Shown: positions 1-10,672 of the stretch, one piece after another
Numbering within the stretch: position 1 is the first letter of the stretch
Layout: each line of letters opens with the position of its first letter
From: Branchiostoma floridae
Taxonomy: Eukaryota; Chordata; Leptocardii; Amphioxiformes; Branchiostomatidae
Direction: 5' to 3'
Length of the DNA stretch: 59,569 nt
Assembly (NCBI RefSeq): GCF_000003815.2
Contig: NC_049994.1
Span: 3,259,627-3,319,195, forward strand
The notes under the pieces: generated by a model
What the model was told of the DNA's origin: nothing
What the model saw: only the letters and a program-made list of their open reading frames with translations
Database searches by the model: none
Position numbers and translations under genes: made by a program

Positions 1-655
1 GCCGAAGCGCCTGTGACGAATTTTATAATTAATATCAGTAGACTAGAGAAGTTCCTGTGTAAAATCAACAGTTGTTTAGCAGTAGCTGTCGAAGAGATAT
101 AATGTCACCATACTTAACTCGAAAGTTCATCTGTTTTGGCAGAAGCCATCTTAAAAAAAGTTAAACTGTAATTTAAAACACGAAAATTTGAATTTTTTAG
201 AGAATTCTTTTTTATATTCAATTATGATACCAAATGTCTTAAAAATCCACCCTTTGTCATTGAACGGAAGCTCCGCGATCGCCATTTAGTCTAAATGGGA
301 CCAAAATATAACTTTATCCCAAATGGGTGGGAAAAAGTCTAACCACGTTTGACGGGTCCCTACCAATATGAAGTCTGCTGTCAGCCATCGACCCAATACA
401 CTTAAATAGCCTCAAACAGTATTAACCTATGGGTGGACATTACGAGCAGAAGGAATCGAAAATCAATGCACGGAACTCCCCCAAAGGTCCACCTTTTGAA
501 ATAACGCACCAGACGGATTAAACATTGCAGCGAGTGTGTGAGCAATTTGAGGAAATGACACACTAGAGGATAGGCTGTGACTCTCAATATATCACTTACT
601 GGGTTTGAGGGACATTCGGCCAATTTTTCTCATTTCCTCGCGTCAAGTTTAACGG
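1..655. other. Intergenic, nothing recognised
   Basis: AT-rich sequence with only short frames (longest about 73 codons on the minus strand at 402-623, no recognisable motif). No repeat structure was seen by eye. Confidence 0.5.
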
Positions 656-867
656 TAGTTCACCTTTATCCGCCGGGTAACCTATATTCGTTGTATTAAA
701 ATCAGGTTATTTAGGGATACAGAGTCACCGATTGGTGTAATATGTTGAAATATTCGTAATATTTTAGAAATATTGCAATTTGAAACTTCTTATCCATAAT
801 GCCATGTTTTTTTATATATAACGGATAGAGGTTTCCCCTACTGAAAGAGTAGAAGAAGTGTAAACTA
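656..867. mobile_element. TA-flanked inverted-repeat MITE, copy 1
   Basis: The left end reads GTTCACCTTTATCC followed by GGGTAACCTATATTCGTTG. The right end is a decayed inverse (AACGGATAGAGGTTTCCCC, then GTAAAC and TA). The same ends occur in better condition at 1610-1812. TA outside each end fits a Tc1/mariner-type target duplication. This copy has a short extra insertion near its right end and no coding capacity. Confidence 0.65.
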
Positions 868-1609
868 TCATTATATCGACTAAAATGGACTTATATGGTT
901 AAAACAGACCCCGTTATCTTTTGATTTAAATATTTTTCGGGGGGGGGGCATCAACGTACATGCGTTGCGTTGACATATTTAGATTTAATTTATTGCCACT
1001 ATGATAACTTATGCAAAGGGATCATGCAGGAAGACAATGTTTTACTTTAAGGAAGTTGATTTACTTTTCTACGATTTCCCCTGTACTTTTCCATAAAAAT
1101 TATAAATTCATAAAATATTACATAATTTTAACTAATAATGTCTCTGAGATTGAAAGATAACCAAATCATTTAACATATTTAATTTTTTGATTTTAAAGGT
1201 ACCCCTTTTTCTTGGGTTCTACATGGACTACGTATAAAGAAATAATATTGAAAATTGTTATTAAACTTAAAACCTGTTGTTTTGTAGGCAGGAAATCATA
1301 AAACAATTAACTGCCTTCTTTTTGTTGAGTGTTGCAAATGTGAGGTCAACAGAATACCCATGAAAAATGTCGGCTTAAAAAGTAAGCCACTCGGATGTTC
1401 TCGATGCTTGATCAGTAAAATCGGGAAGATCAAAATGTCGTAACCATCGAGTTTGATGAGGCAAAAACCGGAAAGAATAATTCACCATCAACCGATAAAA
1501 TAGCCGTAAAAGTCGTAATCACTCCATGGCTGTGCACTCCACAAAAGCTGCCTTTGGTGACCTTTTCTGTTATATTCGCGGTAAATCCGTCAAAATTACC
1601 TTTAACTCT
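868..1609. other. Intergenic, nothing recognised
   Basis: AT-rich spacer between two copies of the same MITE. It holds a 10-G run at 939-948 and no frame that looks coding. Confidence 0.5.
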
Positions 1610-1812
1610 AGTTCACCTTTATCCATGGAGTAACCTATATCCGTTGAACTTAGAACATGGTATCTAGGGATCTTAGGTCGATAGACGGTGTTTTCAAATT
1701 GCATTCTTTTAAAGTATTGCAGTTTCAAAATGCCCTCCTTCAAGTTGATATAACTAGATACACCGGTGTTAAATACAACGGATATAAGTTACCCCACGGA
1801 TAAAGGTGAACT
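1610..1812. mobile_element. TA-flanked inverted-repeat MITE, copy 2
   Basis: About 35-bp terminal inverted repeats: left GTTCACCTTTATCC to CCTATATCCGTTG, right CAACGGATATAAG to GGATAAAGGTGAAC, with TA on both outer sides. The element is about 200 bp, noncoding, and in the same orientation as the copy at 656-867. TA duplication and short length fit a Tc1/mariner-derived MITE. Confidence 0.78.
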
Positions 1813-2748
1813 ATTGTCAAATGTAGGCAGCCTTTGTACCAAACACTTTTTACGTTAGCCAAGGATGGGGGGGGGTCTTGTTTTTGGTGCCATTTGTTTG
1901 TCTGTCCGTGTGTTTGTAAACCGTCAAACTTGAGAAGCTAGCTATGGATGGATATTTATGATAATTGGTAGGATTGTAGCGTTCTGGAAAATGCAGGCCA
2001 AGTTTGATAATGAGGTTCCTGGCGGTTTTCTAAGGTACTACAGTAGACCTTCCGGGTTTGCTAAGCTGGTTTTGTTTTACACTTTGAAAAAAATGGTTGA
2101 TGTATTTTTTTATGATTTTTATTATGTAGATATTTTGATATTTGAATCTGTTTTGAACACAAATTAAAACATACCAAAAAATGCCCGAAAGAAAAAAAAA
2201 AATCACTTACGATGGTTTATAATCCTCACGGGGAATATCAAACTTCAAATTCCGGGGAAAAAGACATATAGGTAGCAACCATCAACTAGAACAAGTCTTA
2301 CTATAACATATTTACATATTGAAATTCATAGGAACTGACGGATAATCGTTCAACTGAGCAATTATGAAGACGCCATGCAACGAAAAATGTAATAGTTTTT
2401 TTTAAAACTCTTGGGGACTTGGGTCTGGCTACGGTTCGTCTCAGTTGGCATTGTTAGGGAGAAAGGGCAAAGTAAATTGACTCCGCGAAAGATTGATTAA
2501 TTTCTTAAACAGACATGAAAATTAATATTATGGGAAACTTCAAGTTGAGTTGCAAGTTAGAAAACTTTAAGTTGCAAGTTCATAAACAGTATAAAGAGGA
2601 GCTTGCGTAGTATTTTATCTATTCACAAGTAATAACTTTTGTAGCCTGTGTGTCCACAGTTTCAAATTTTTTTTTCTATAGATATAACGGCTAAGAAACC
2701 TTTGTTTTAGCCACTGGCGTTAATAGGATACAATAAGCTGCAAAGTAA
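1813..2748. other. Intergenic, nothing recognised
   Basis: AT-rich, with a 9-G run near 1867-1875 and a 69-codon frame at 1958-2167 that has no recognisable domain. I see no gene. Confidence 0.45.
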
Positions 2749-2753
2749 AGATA

Positions 2754-2769
2754 TTCTCTCACCGCACTT
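2754..2769. repeat. Target-site duplication, left copy
   Basis: TTCTCTCACCGCACTT here is repeated exactly at 5402-5417 on the other side of the LINE. It lies directly before the LINE's poly(A) tail, which reads as T on this strand. This marks the insertion site within the older MITE. Confidence 0.85.
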
Positions 2770-3097
2770 TTTTTTTTATTAATCTTTTTATTATTTTCGC
2801 ATAAGGACAAACAAAGAATACATACAAAGGAAATACCACGGATCCTGTGATGAAGAAGCAAGTAGAAAGAACGTAAATGGACTAATTCTTATGAATACAA
2901 ATCCAGTAGTTATTACAAATAAATACGCAGATCGATATACAGAAATTATTCTGAACAAGGTGATAAAAGTAAACAAAACTGTAACACAAGATAATATGCT
3001 GGACATAGGGAAATTAATTTTTGTAACAAAATACAATCATGATAACATATGAATGAAAACAACAGAATTAAACAAGTTTACAATAATAAATGAATAA

Positions 3098-4468
3098 TCA
3101 AGGGACAGTAGGAAACAGAGCTAAGCGAAGTGTCTCCCATTTTTTTAAATGATAATTCAGCTTTTGTTTTCTTACAGCAATGATGTATTCTATATGTTCA
3201 TGGGTTTTTATTATATTCATAAATTGCTTCATAGAGAGATGTTGCTGGTTGTTGTGCATTATAAAGTTTTTGGCAAGTAGGATTATCATGTTTAAAATTG
3301 GTGGATGGTCTAACCTAAACTCTCCCATTATCACATTCATCGCATCAAAATTATACTTTTGGAGAAAAATTGATTCTAGCCATTTTTGTGTTTTTGTCCA
3401 CAACTCATGAACTCTGGGGCATTCCCAGAAAATATGTCGTATTGTTTCTTCTTCAAGTTTACAGTGAACACACAATGGACTATCAGCAATTTTCCACCGA
3501 TGCAACATTTTTCTTGTTGCCAACGTTTTATGCACTATTTTGTATTGAAGTATTCTTAATCTGGGTGAAATCGTTGTTTTATAAATTAACTTGAAAATGT
3601 GATGCCATGGGAGAGGTACATTAAATTCATCTTCCCAATAAGACTGAATATTCGTAGGGGACATTGCTATATTGTTTTTCTGTAGGAAGAACGAATATGT
3701 CTTTTTATGAATTCGACATGTTTTTAGCCATATGTAGTGGGCTGCAGATGGTATAATTGGACCTACGGTTGGGGAATGTTTAAGTAGTTCCTTTTTCCAA
3801 TCATTTGGAATTGCGGAGACTATACTATTGTAACCCATTCTGCCAATAACTTTACCGAATTTTTTAATAACATCATCATATGACAATAATTTGCCATCAA
3901 GGTCTAGTATATCATTGATATGAATCATCCCACATGACATTGGAGTTTCTAAAGCTATAGGTTTACTTTCTACAAGGATATTCGAGTTGCACCAAATAAT
4001 TTGATTTTGTATATCTTTGTATGTTTCAGGAGGCTTATATTGTAGGGACAACCACGCCTTTAAGACGTCTTTAAAGAAAGGACTAATGGTACAAAGTGGT
4101 CGCATAGAAGTTATATCATCTAAAGACAGTTGTAAAAATGGGTAAAGATGTCTGCTGAATACCACAGAAGAAGTATCTAAAAGAGGCTTGCGATTTGAGT
4201 TGTGCTGACAAAACATTCTCGGAACCCAAGAAGCTTTGCGTGTACGATCGAATGTGGGTAGATGTATCAATCCTAAACCACCCTTATCATATGTATTGTA
4301 AATAACTTTACGTTTAATTTTTTCAGGTTTACCATTCCAAATAAATCTAAAAACTTTCTGCTCATATCTTTGGAAAAATGATTTTTCTGGGGATGGTAAT
4401 GACATAAATAAGTGAGTAAATTGCGACACAACAAGGGTATTACTGAGAGTGACCTTTCCGTATAGGGA
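3098..4468 (-). pseudogene. LINE ORF2 C-terminal region with zinc-knuckle tail
   Basis: One open frame of about 457 codons from the N gap to the stop. It begins with SLYGKVTLSNTLVVSQFTHL, the usual post-RT segment of L1/Tx1 elements (GK-T-VINSL-like), followed by FRFIWNGKPEKIKRK and KGGLGLIHLPTF. Near the C-terminus LCVHCKLEEETIRHIFWECP supplies a CX2C...H...C zinc-binding pattern typical of the zf-RVT domain. No catalytic RT residues lie in this part. It belongs to the same insertion as the upstream RT fragments but is separated from them by a 100-N gap and frame breaks. Confidence 0.85.
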
Positions 4469-4568
4469 NNNNNNNNNNNNNNNNNNNNNNNNNNNNNNNN
4501 NNNNNNNNNNNNNNNNNNNNNNNNNNNNNNNNNNNNNNNNNNNNNNNNNNNNNNNNNNNNNNNNNNNN
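4469..4568. other. Assembly gap (100 N)
   Basis: Exactly 100 N, the conventional size for a gap of unknown length. It interrupts the LINE between the connector and the C-terminal region. Confidence 0.98.
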
Positions 4569-4595
4569 TTTCCATGGCAGAAGGGTTCTGTCAAT

Positions 4596-4826
4596 TTAAT
4601 TTAATCGATCTTCATAGTTTTTCGTAAGTTTGTTTGTGTCACCTGTGATCCCAACTCCAAGCATTTTAACTGGTCCATCTGTCCATTGAACTGGGAGGTT
4701 ACATGGCAAAGTGAAATGGGTATTCCTTAGCGTTCCTATTCTTAATATTTTACACTTACTATAATTTGGATCTAAACCAGAAATTTCTGAAAAATTGTTG
4801 AGGTCTTTTGTCAGTGCTAGGAGTGA
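4596..4826 (-). pseudogene. LINE RT connector fragment
   Basis: Reading the minus strand from 4826 gives a 76-residue open frame with FSEISGLDPNYSKCKILRIG and, further on, VQWTDGPVKMLGVGITGD. This is the segment that follows the YADD-type active site in L1/Tx1 reverse transcriptases (compare SGLKINYSKTK and VKYLG). A stop codon at 4596-4598 ends the frame early, in line with a decayed copy. Confidence 0.8.
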
Positions 4827-4969
4827 NNNNNNNNNNNNNNNNNNNNNNNNNNNNNNNNNNNNNNNNNNNNNNNNNNNNNNNNNNNNNNNNNNNNNNNNNN
4901 NNNNNNNNNNNNNNNNNNNNNNNNNNNNNNNNNNNNNNNNNNNNNNNNNNNNNNNNNNNNNNNNNNNNN
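4827..4969. other. Assembly gap (143 N)
   Basis: 143 N inside the LINE, just where the FADD/YADD catalytic motif of the reverse transcriptase would be expected. The catalytic state of this copy therefore cannot be read. Confidence 0.98.
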
Positions 4970-5041
4970 ACGGTGAGAGGGGACACCCTTGACGTACTCC
5001 ACGAGATAGCTTGAATGGAGTTGAAATATAACCATTATTTA
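4970..5041 (-). pseudogene. LINE RT palm fragment, frame-shifted
   Basis: The minus strand encodes GYISTPFKLSRGVRQGCPLS, the GVRQGCPLSP block of non-LTR reverse transcriptases. It directly follows the upstream RT fragment (5042-5401) but in a different frame, so a frameshift separates them. Confidence 0.82.
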
Positions 5042-5401
5042 TTACTTTGCTAGTAATGTCCTTATAGAGTACCGATACCCAGCGTATACTATAAATGATT
5101 CTCCAAATCCAAAAAACCGCAAAGCCCTAAACATGAAATCCCACCTTAGTTTATCGAATGCTTTTTCAAAATCAGCTATAAAGATCATACCAGGCAATTT
5201 TTCTTTTTCATAGAGTTGTATTATTTCAGTTATTTGACATATGTTTTTCCCTATAAAGCTGTTTTGCAAAAAACCACATTGATCTTTATGTATCAAATTA
5301 GAAATAACTTTTCTTATCCTAAGTGAGATAACTTTTGACAAAATACGTACGTCGCAACATAACAATGATAAGGGTCGCCAATTATTAAGAGCAGTCGGGT
5401 C
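5042..5401 (-). pseudogene. LINE reverse transcriptase N-terminal part
   Basis: The translated minus strand contains LNNWRPLSLLCCDVRILSKV, KDQCGFLQNSFIGKNI and FIADFEKAFDKLRWDFMF. These are consecutive fingers/palm motifs of an L1/Tx1-clade reverse transcriptase; the DFEKAFD aspartate belongs to the first catalytic block. The 5' end is cut at the target duplication, so the first residues of the apparent ORF come from the flanking MITE. The frame is lost near GYRYSIRTLLAK. Confidence 0.87.
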
Positions 5402-5417
5402 TTCTCTCACCGCACTT
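5402..5417. repeat. Target-site duplication, right copy
   Basis: Exact 16-bp repeat of 2754-2769, abutting the truncated 5' end of the LINE. Confidence 0.85.
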
Positions 5418-5636
5418 GCGTCGAGCTTAAGTCACTGCGGGTTTCGTTCACTGCGTCGCTGCTTTGTTATTTTCTCCAATTTTTTTGTATTACTTAGATA
5501 TTGTAATGAGTCAGACATAGAAGACGACAAAATACACAAAAAGTAAGAAATTCGTTCTTTATCTCTGAAGTCTGTTGAGTATCTTTCGAACTCCGCAGTG
5601 ACGCAAGCGTGACGAATGTGCAGTGAGAATACACCT

Positions 5637-6600
5637 TCATGATTCAACAAATGTTACGCATGCATTTTATGCTTTTACGGAATATGCCATAAGATCCTTA
5701 AAGTGAACACTATTATTACAAAACGACGCCACAAAACCTCACAAAAGTTATATTTACCTCCGTTCTACTACGTATGATATACATAAGATCATAATCACAG
5801 CTTTCCTTGATTATTTCGTCTATTGTCAGTAACATTTTAGGACTCTAAGAAGTCAGATAAGGACGCAAATGCTAATCCTCAAAATTATGCGCGCTCTTTG
5901 TGACTTGAAAGAAAAATGACAAGTAAAATCTTCAAGGTTGTAAACTATGGATATGCGGTAATCCTCTTGGTTGAGATTCACATCAAATTTCATAAGAGTT
6001 ATGATACTGGTTAAACCTGACTGATGGGGTATGATATTATTTTAACAAGGTCTCCAGATGATTGTCATACTGTACCTTTTAATATCTCACAGTCTGTCGT
6101 ATCGACTTTATCAGGGGATGAAGTTTTCACCTCTAGGTCACGGACGAAGGGGTTGCAAGCGTCTCTTCCTGTCAGCGTCCCTGGTCTGAAGCTCTTTGAT
6201 TGGGATCGAACTTTGGCTTGGGACTTACTGTGGGGATATAGCACCGAGGGATTGCATATTTGGTGGTAAAACACCCCATGGCGTAGTTACACACCAGATT
6301 TGTGCTTCAGAATACAATCTGAATACCGAGACATTTATTTGATCCACTCACACCGGAAGGAACACCCACTAAGTACTTTTTTTCGATAAGTTTGGTGTAT
6401 TTTTTAAATCGACATGTGACTCTCCTCAAACACGGGACCTCCAAGAAGCCTAAGCATGTCAAGAAAAAGAATTTTCATTCCGTTTTTGATAATTACTTAA
6501 TACATATCATTTACTTTGTGAACTACAATTAATCCTGGCACAAATGCAAGATTTGATCGTATGAAAGGTTATAACCATTCCACAATATATTGCGTCACTG
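5637..6600. other. Intergenic, nothing recognised
   Basis: No domain or repeat structure recognised. An 81-codon frame at 6024-6269 overlaps an antisense frame of similar length, and neither has recognisable motifs. Confidence 0.45.
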
Positions 6601-7080
6601 GTAGGGGTGGGTATCGGTACAGAAATTAACATTAAGGTACAGGTACGGCCCAGGTTCAGAGGATCAGGTTCAGGTCCGGATCTATTCATTTGTGAAAACT
6701 TGTGAATGAGCAATGGTCCATTTTTGCTACAAAGGATTCTGTTCGGTTTAGTATCATTGACGTTTTAAAATAGCCTCTACCAGGATCCGTGGATCGGTGG
6801 TCTAATTGTAGGAATTGGTCACATAGAGTCAATAGTACGCTAGGGGAGTCAGCCGGCCGAGTAGGACCATTATCGGAACCACAATGTCCTACTCGGCACA
6901 CCGTGCATTATGGCGTGAGGGCCAGCAGCTGCACTGCCGTCGNNNNNNNNNNNNNNNNNNNNNNNNNNNNNNNNNNNNNNNNNNNNNNNNNNNNNNNNNN
7001 NNNNNNNNNNNNNNNNNNNNNNNNNNNNNNNNNNNNNNNNNNGTTCCAACAAGAAAAAAAACGGGTTTGTACCGGTACAC
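6601..7080. repeat. Dispersed repeat rich in GGTACC/AGGTACAGG words
   Basis: GGTATCGGTACAG, AGGTACAGGTACGG, CAGGTTCAGAGGATCAGG and CAGGTCCGGATC are matched in order at 33700-33915 (GGTACCGGTACAAAAAC, AGTACAGGTACAG, AGGTCCAAAGGATCAGA). A 100-N gap lies inside this copy. GGTTTGTACCGGTACAC at 7064-7080 probably belongs to the inverted end. The class is unknown. Confidence 0.55.
6943..7042. other. Assembly gap (100 N)
   Basis: Exactly 100 N inside a repeat-rich stretch. Confidence 0.98.
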
Positions 7081-7633
7081 TATCACTGATGTTGCGTACA
7101 TTTTTGTCTGCGTCCACACATCTCTTGACATATGAAGCCCGAGGAATAATTTGCCGTTGAGTGATGATGCATCGACTGTATAAAGATCAAAAGGCGGGCT
7201 GCTTCGCTCTTGCTTCCGGTATATAACGGCAGCTCCTCGCTAATTGCCTCCTCAATCCCTTCGGGCTGTCTGAGTGAATCATTGCCGTAATGAATTATAA
7301 TCTCAGACAGTTTAGTCGATGTGGTGAAAGGAACTCTATAATGCGTCACTTCGTTTGGGAAAATCCATAGGCATTGAATTCACGTGTGCCCCTTGAGATC
7401 TTTCAATTCAAGGTCAAGTTTTATTTCCTGGATAGAAATTATACAACTTATTATATGATTATTTTAATCTATTTAATTTTTTTCACAAGGGCAAAATGTG
7501 ATAGCTATTTTACTATTCCTATAATAAAGTTGAACCATGGTAGAAACAGAACTACTAAAGATGGGCTAGCACTAAGTCTATAATTTGCAAAACTGTTGAA
7601 CATATAAACCTATGTGCGATCAGCTATGTATAT
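7081..7633. other. Intergenic, nothing recognised
   Basis: Short frames only. The part at 7180-7300 is somewhat more GC-rich but has no recognisable domain. Confidence 0.4.
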
Positions 7634-7811
7634 ATACAGTCAAACCTGTATTAGGGGCCACCTCTACAGAGGGGCCACCTGTCCATAGTGGCCACTTTTT
7701 GTCGGTCCCTTGGGTATTTTATCTACAAGTTGCCACCTCTATACAGAGGCCACCTGTCTATAGTGGCCACATTTGTCCAGTCCCTTGAGTGGCCACAATA
7801 GACAGGTTTGA

Positions 7812-7817
<6 letters not shown>
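7634..7817. mobile_element. Nonautonomous element with ATACAGTCAAACCTGT ends
   Basis: Perfect 16-bp terminal inverted repeats (7634-7649 and 7802-7817). The interior holds two direct copies of a block of roughly 75 bp containing GGCCACCTGTC and TAGTGGCCAC. TA dinucleotides flank the element, in keeping with a Tc1/mariner-like MITE. It has no coding capacity. The right end runs straight into a TA microsatellite. Confidence 0.78.
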
Positions 7818-7871
<54 letters not shown>

Positions 7872-7903
7872 TTCATGAAGCGGCATACTATTATTGACAC
7901 ACT

Positions 7904-7950
<47 letters not shown>
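7815..7950. repeat. TA and CT microsatellites
   Basis: (TA)n at 7815-7868, then (TC)n at 7904-7930 joined to (AT)n at 7931-7950. Confidence 0.95.
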
Positions 7951-8730
7951 TCTCTTTTGATTTTTGGAGTTGTAATACAATATAGAAAGGTCTACATACT
8001 AGTAAGTAGATGAAACCATGTTGAAAATCTCTATCTTGAAATGTGGTAGTACTGAATCAGACTAACTGTACCATAAACTGGAGTGTAACAATCTTGACGG
8101 TCTTTTTCGTTGGTTGAACCATCCGGTATGAAGTGGAATTCGTTCTGAATACCCTAATGGCATGTTGGACACAGTCTCTCATTGCTTGGTGTGTTGTAGT
8201 GTCGGCATGCAGTGATAGAAAATATCCCACCAATTTCCCAGCTATTATTGAAATAAGTAGACTGGTACTCATGGCGTGAAACGGTTGACCGCAGGGTTTT
8301 CAGCGAATAAACGAGTTATGCATATTTTATGAACAACGAGACTTCACTTCCCACGTGTAGTTGAATCACCCCCTTTTTGATTGATACCTTTGCACCTGCG
8401 ATGTTCGGTTTTGTCAAGAACATTATCTATCAAAAGAAATTATATACATGTGCTTTACATACACTATATGCTCCTGAAAGGCGAGGGTTTACTAAGATTA
8501 ATTGTTGAACCTATCGTATTTTGTTTCAATTGATCTTTGTCAAATCGTCAAGTGCAGTCATCGATCATAATTTCACAGCTGAACTTTTACTGGATCAACA
8601 GCATACGTACTGGATTATTTTCAAAATAACGGCATCGATTTTGAACATGTTTTGAATCACGATAATCCATATAAAGCCATTTTGGCATCAGCGGTTACTT
8701 ACGTGTGATGCCGAATAACCGAGTGGCTAA
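7951..8730. other. Intergenic, nothing recognised
   Basis: No gene or clear repeat seen. The 71-codon minus frame at 8057-8272 has no recognised motif. Confidence 0.45.
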
Positions 8731-8977
8731 AGGTGGTATCTCACTGCACTTTGGCACCAGTGTGGCACTGCGGGGTTCGAAAGATTACTCGACGAATTTC
8801 AGAGATAAAGAAGAACTTTTCGTACGCTTTGTGTATTTTGTTGTCTTCTAAGTTATGATTTAACGTATTAGGTAATATCTAGATTATGCAGAATCAGAAA
8901 AACATAATTCAAAAGAGCCGCAGTGAACGAACCCCGCAGTGCCGCACCGGTGCCCCAAGTGCAGTAAGATACCATCT
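8731..8977. mobile_element. PIF/Harbinger-like MITE, intact length
   Basis: Terminal inverted repeats AGGTGGTATCTCACTGCACT (left) and AGTGCAGTAAGATACCATCT (right), with subterminal GGCACTGCGGGGTTCG and CGAACCCCGCAGTGCCGC in inverted order. The length is about 247 bp. The flanks are TAA and TTA, variants of the TWA target of PIF/Harbinger. The interior contains TGTGTATTTTGTTGTCTTC, shared with the other copies. Noncoding. Confidence 0.82.
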
Positions 8978-9187
8978 TTACTGAGCTGTGTACTTTCTTT
9001 CCAATAAATAAAACTGTTTGTAATCAAGACATGTTTCAGAACTTCTCCCGTCAGCATAGCAAATATTATAGACATACCGACGCAGAACTGAAATCTTCAG
9101 AGCCAGTCTGTTCTTCCTAAGCTCACTGCTATATGTTATATGTCAACGAAGACCCTAAAGGCAATTTCTACCACCAATTAAATCCAC

Positions 9188-9226
9188 ACACTGCAACGGT
9201 GCCCCAAGTGCAGTTAGACAACACCT
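9188..9226. mobile_element. Solo right end of the PIF/Harbinger-like MITE
   Basis: CACACTGCAACGGTGCCCC followed by AAGTGCAGTTAGACAACACC and TTTA matches the right terminus of the copy at 8731-8977. No left half is present, so this is a truncated relic 0.2 kb from the intact copy. Confidence 0.7.
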
Positions 9227-9903
9227 TTACCGAGTAGCTAAGGCGAGCTATGGAGGACACAAAGTGATATTTTAAGTTCGATTTCTTGCATCTTTTCCGG
9301 CTAGTGTTTTTCCGAAATGCACTTAACACGACGTTACTAACTCCACCCAGCTGTAAAACACCCATTCTCAGTTAACGTGTGCAATTGGAGGTAGAAAGTG
9401 ACAAAAAATGAAGTTGTTCGCCGTGTTTTTCCCATGGTCCTAACTTGTTCCCTACATTGTTGACTACATCAGACAGCTTTGGCAATGTCCTAACTCTTCT
9501 AGTTTTTGAAATATCGAATATTTTACTTAACCATGTCATTTTCAAAAGAGTGCCCTCAAAAAAGTAGTTTGACACAATGATAACGTTCCCAGCATGAATT
9601 ATCTATTACAAGATATCGTTTCATTGTTTTTTCTCAACAAGAACCATCAAATGAGTCCACCGGTAAGTATCATTCAACAGCCATGTTCAGTTTTAGAGAA
9701 AATTATCACATATTTAAAGACTGACAGTGGCCAATTTCTGAAAGTACGAAATGCACAACATTAACTTTCTCGCTGTGAAGTCAAATCTTACAATAATTCA
9801 TTATTCTTGTATTGAAAAGTAGTGATACAAATTATACTTTACAGTGGTGAAAACGGCTGGAATGTATTTACAACTACGTTCTAGATAAACACTAGCAAAT
9901 AAT

Positions 9904-9919
9904 GGTAACGAAGGTAATA
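9904..9919 (+). promoter_or_regulatory. Outlying GGTAACGAAGGTAA motif
   Basis: GGTAACGAAGGTAATA has 14 of 16 bases of the consensus clustered at 10673-11419. It lies on the 3' side of the minus-strand basic-protein frame (10030-10320), so motif copies flank that gene on both sides. Any binding role is inferred. Confidence 0.35.
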
Positions 9920-10029
9920 CACTTGTCACGTAAGCAACAGCAAATTGAGCACTCAAGAAAAAAAATAGAATTTTGACAATTCCTCTACGCAAACAGCAGG
10001 CATACAATGTGACTGTGATGCCAGGTACG

Positions 10030-10320
10030 CTATGTGTCCAAATAGACACCTAAGTTAACTCTCTTTTGAAGTAATGCTGCTTTGTTCTTCTTGAAATCCA
10101 TCTTGATAGTTACTTTTGCTGCCTGTTTCCGGGCCCTGTACCTTCTCATCTTTTCTCTTGCTTGTGCATTTCTTCTCTCCCTGGCTTCATGACTAAACGA
10201 AACTGCCGGTTTGGAGTGTTTCATGACACGTGCGGCCTCCTTTGTTTTGTACTGTTCTCCATTCTTTGCCTTCTTTCTTTCTCTGTATGCCCGCTGAATC
10301 TCTGCTCTAGTCTTGCCCAT
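10030..10320 (-). CDS. Small Arg/Lys-rich protein, probably transposon-associated
   Basis: A 96-residue frame starting MGKTRAEIQRAYRERKKAKN. It contains two related highly basic segments, residues about 5-21 (RAEIQRAYRERKKAKNG) and about 46-67 (ARERRNAQAREKMRRYRARK). Both are strongly helical in character and resemble the basic region of nucleic-acid-binding proteins. From memory, RAEIQRAYRERKK-type N-termini occur in many uncharacterised, often repetitive, proteins of cnidarians, amphioxus and other aquatic animals. I infer a DNA-binding or transposon-derived role and know no assigned function. It may be only the first exon of a longer gene. Copies of GGTAACGNAGGTAACC flank it at 9904 and 10673-11419. 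Confidence 0.6.
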   Translation of the reverse strand: MGKTRAEIQRAYRERKKAKNGEQYKTKEAARVMKHSKPAVSFSHEARERRNAQAREKMRRYRARKQAAKVTIKMDFKKNKAALLQKRVNLGVYLDT

Positions 10321-10672
10321 CTTCTACTTAAAAATGAACACTATTGAACATAAAACAAGAAAGGTAACATTTGCAACAACTGCGTAATATTGTTTGCAAC
10401 AAACTAGTGATCTGTTTTTACCTACTCTAATATATTCATACATATGATGAGACTATAGACGGTAGGTAAATGTACGTGAAGTGTGCGTTGGTATCACGGT
10501 GGTCAACAGGCTCAGTTTTAGAGCATATTTTACTCTTTTGACTAATTCAAAGCACCCTGAAACATACTACACCTAATGATATTACATATGAAGTTATCAA
10601 CTTGTCTGTGGGATCGTTAAATATTGCTTGCTATAACTTCTTCCGATGCAAAAACGCCAAGTTAAACAGCAT

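Larger units (their letters stand above)
2770..5401 (-). mobile_element. 5'-truncated L1/Tx1-type LINE
   Basis: A minus-strand insertion of about 2.6 kb (including 243 N) with a T run at its low-coordinate end, equivalent to a poly(A) tail. It is flanked by a perfect 16-bp direct repeat (2754-2769 and 5402-5417). It carries the C-terminal part of a reverse transcriptase, the connector region and a CCHC-type RVT zinc-finger tail. The 5' truncation falls inside the RT domain, just before the NNWRPLSLL motif. The frame is broken in several places, so it is a dead copy. The NWRPLSLL/DFEKAFD/KMLGVGI sequence style is that of the L1/Tx1 group. Confidence 0.88.
2749..5636. mobile_element. PIF/Harbinger-like MITE split by a LINE
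   Basis: The left end at 2749-2769 (AGATATTCTCTCACCGCACTT) and the right end at 5616-5636 (TGTGCAGTGAGAATACACCT) are inverted copies of the terminal repeat seen in other copies at 8731-8977, 21643-21883 and 58616-58856. The interior resumes at 5402 and includes the family's GACGACAAAATACACAAAAA block. The MITE therefore once measured about 250 bp and was split by the LINE at 2770-5401. The outer trinucleotides (TAA and TCA) are degraded relative to the TTA of intact copies. Confidence 0.78.
8978..10029. other. Intergenic with a MITE scrap
   Basis: Apart from the MITE end at 9188-9226 and a single GGTAACGAAGGTAATA motif at 9904-9919, I see no gene-like frame. Confidence 0.45.
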
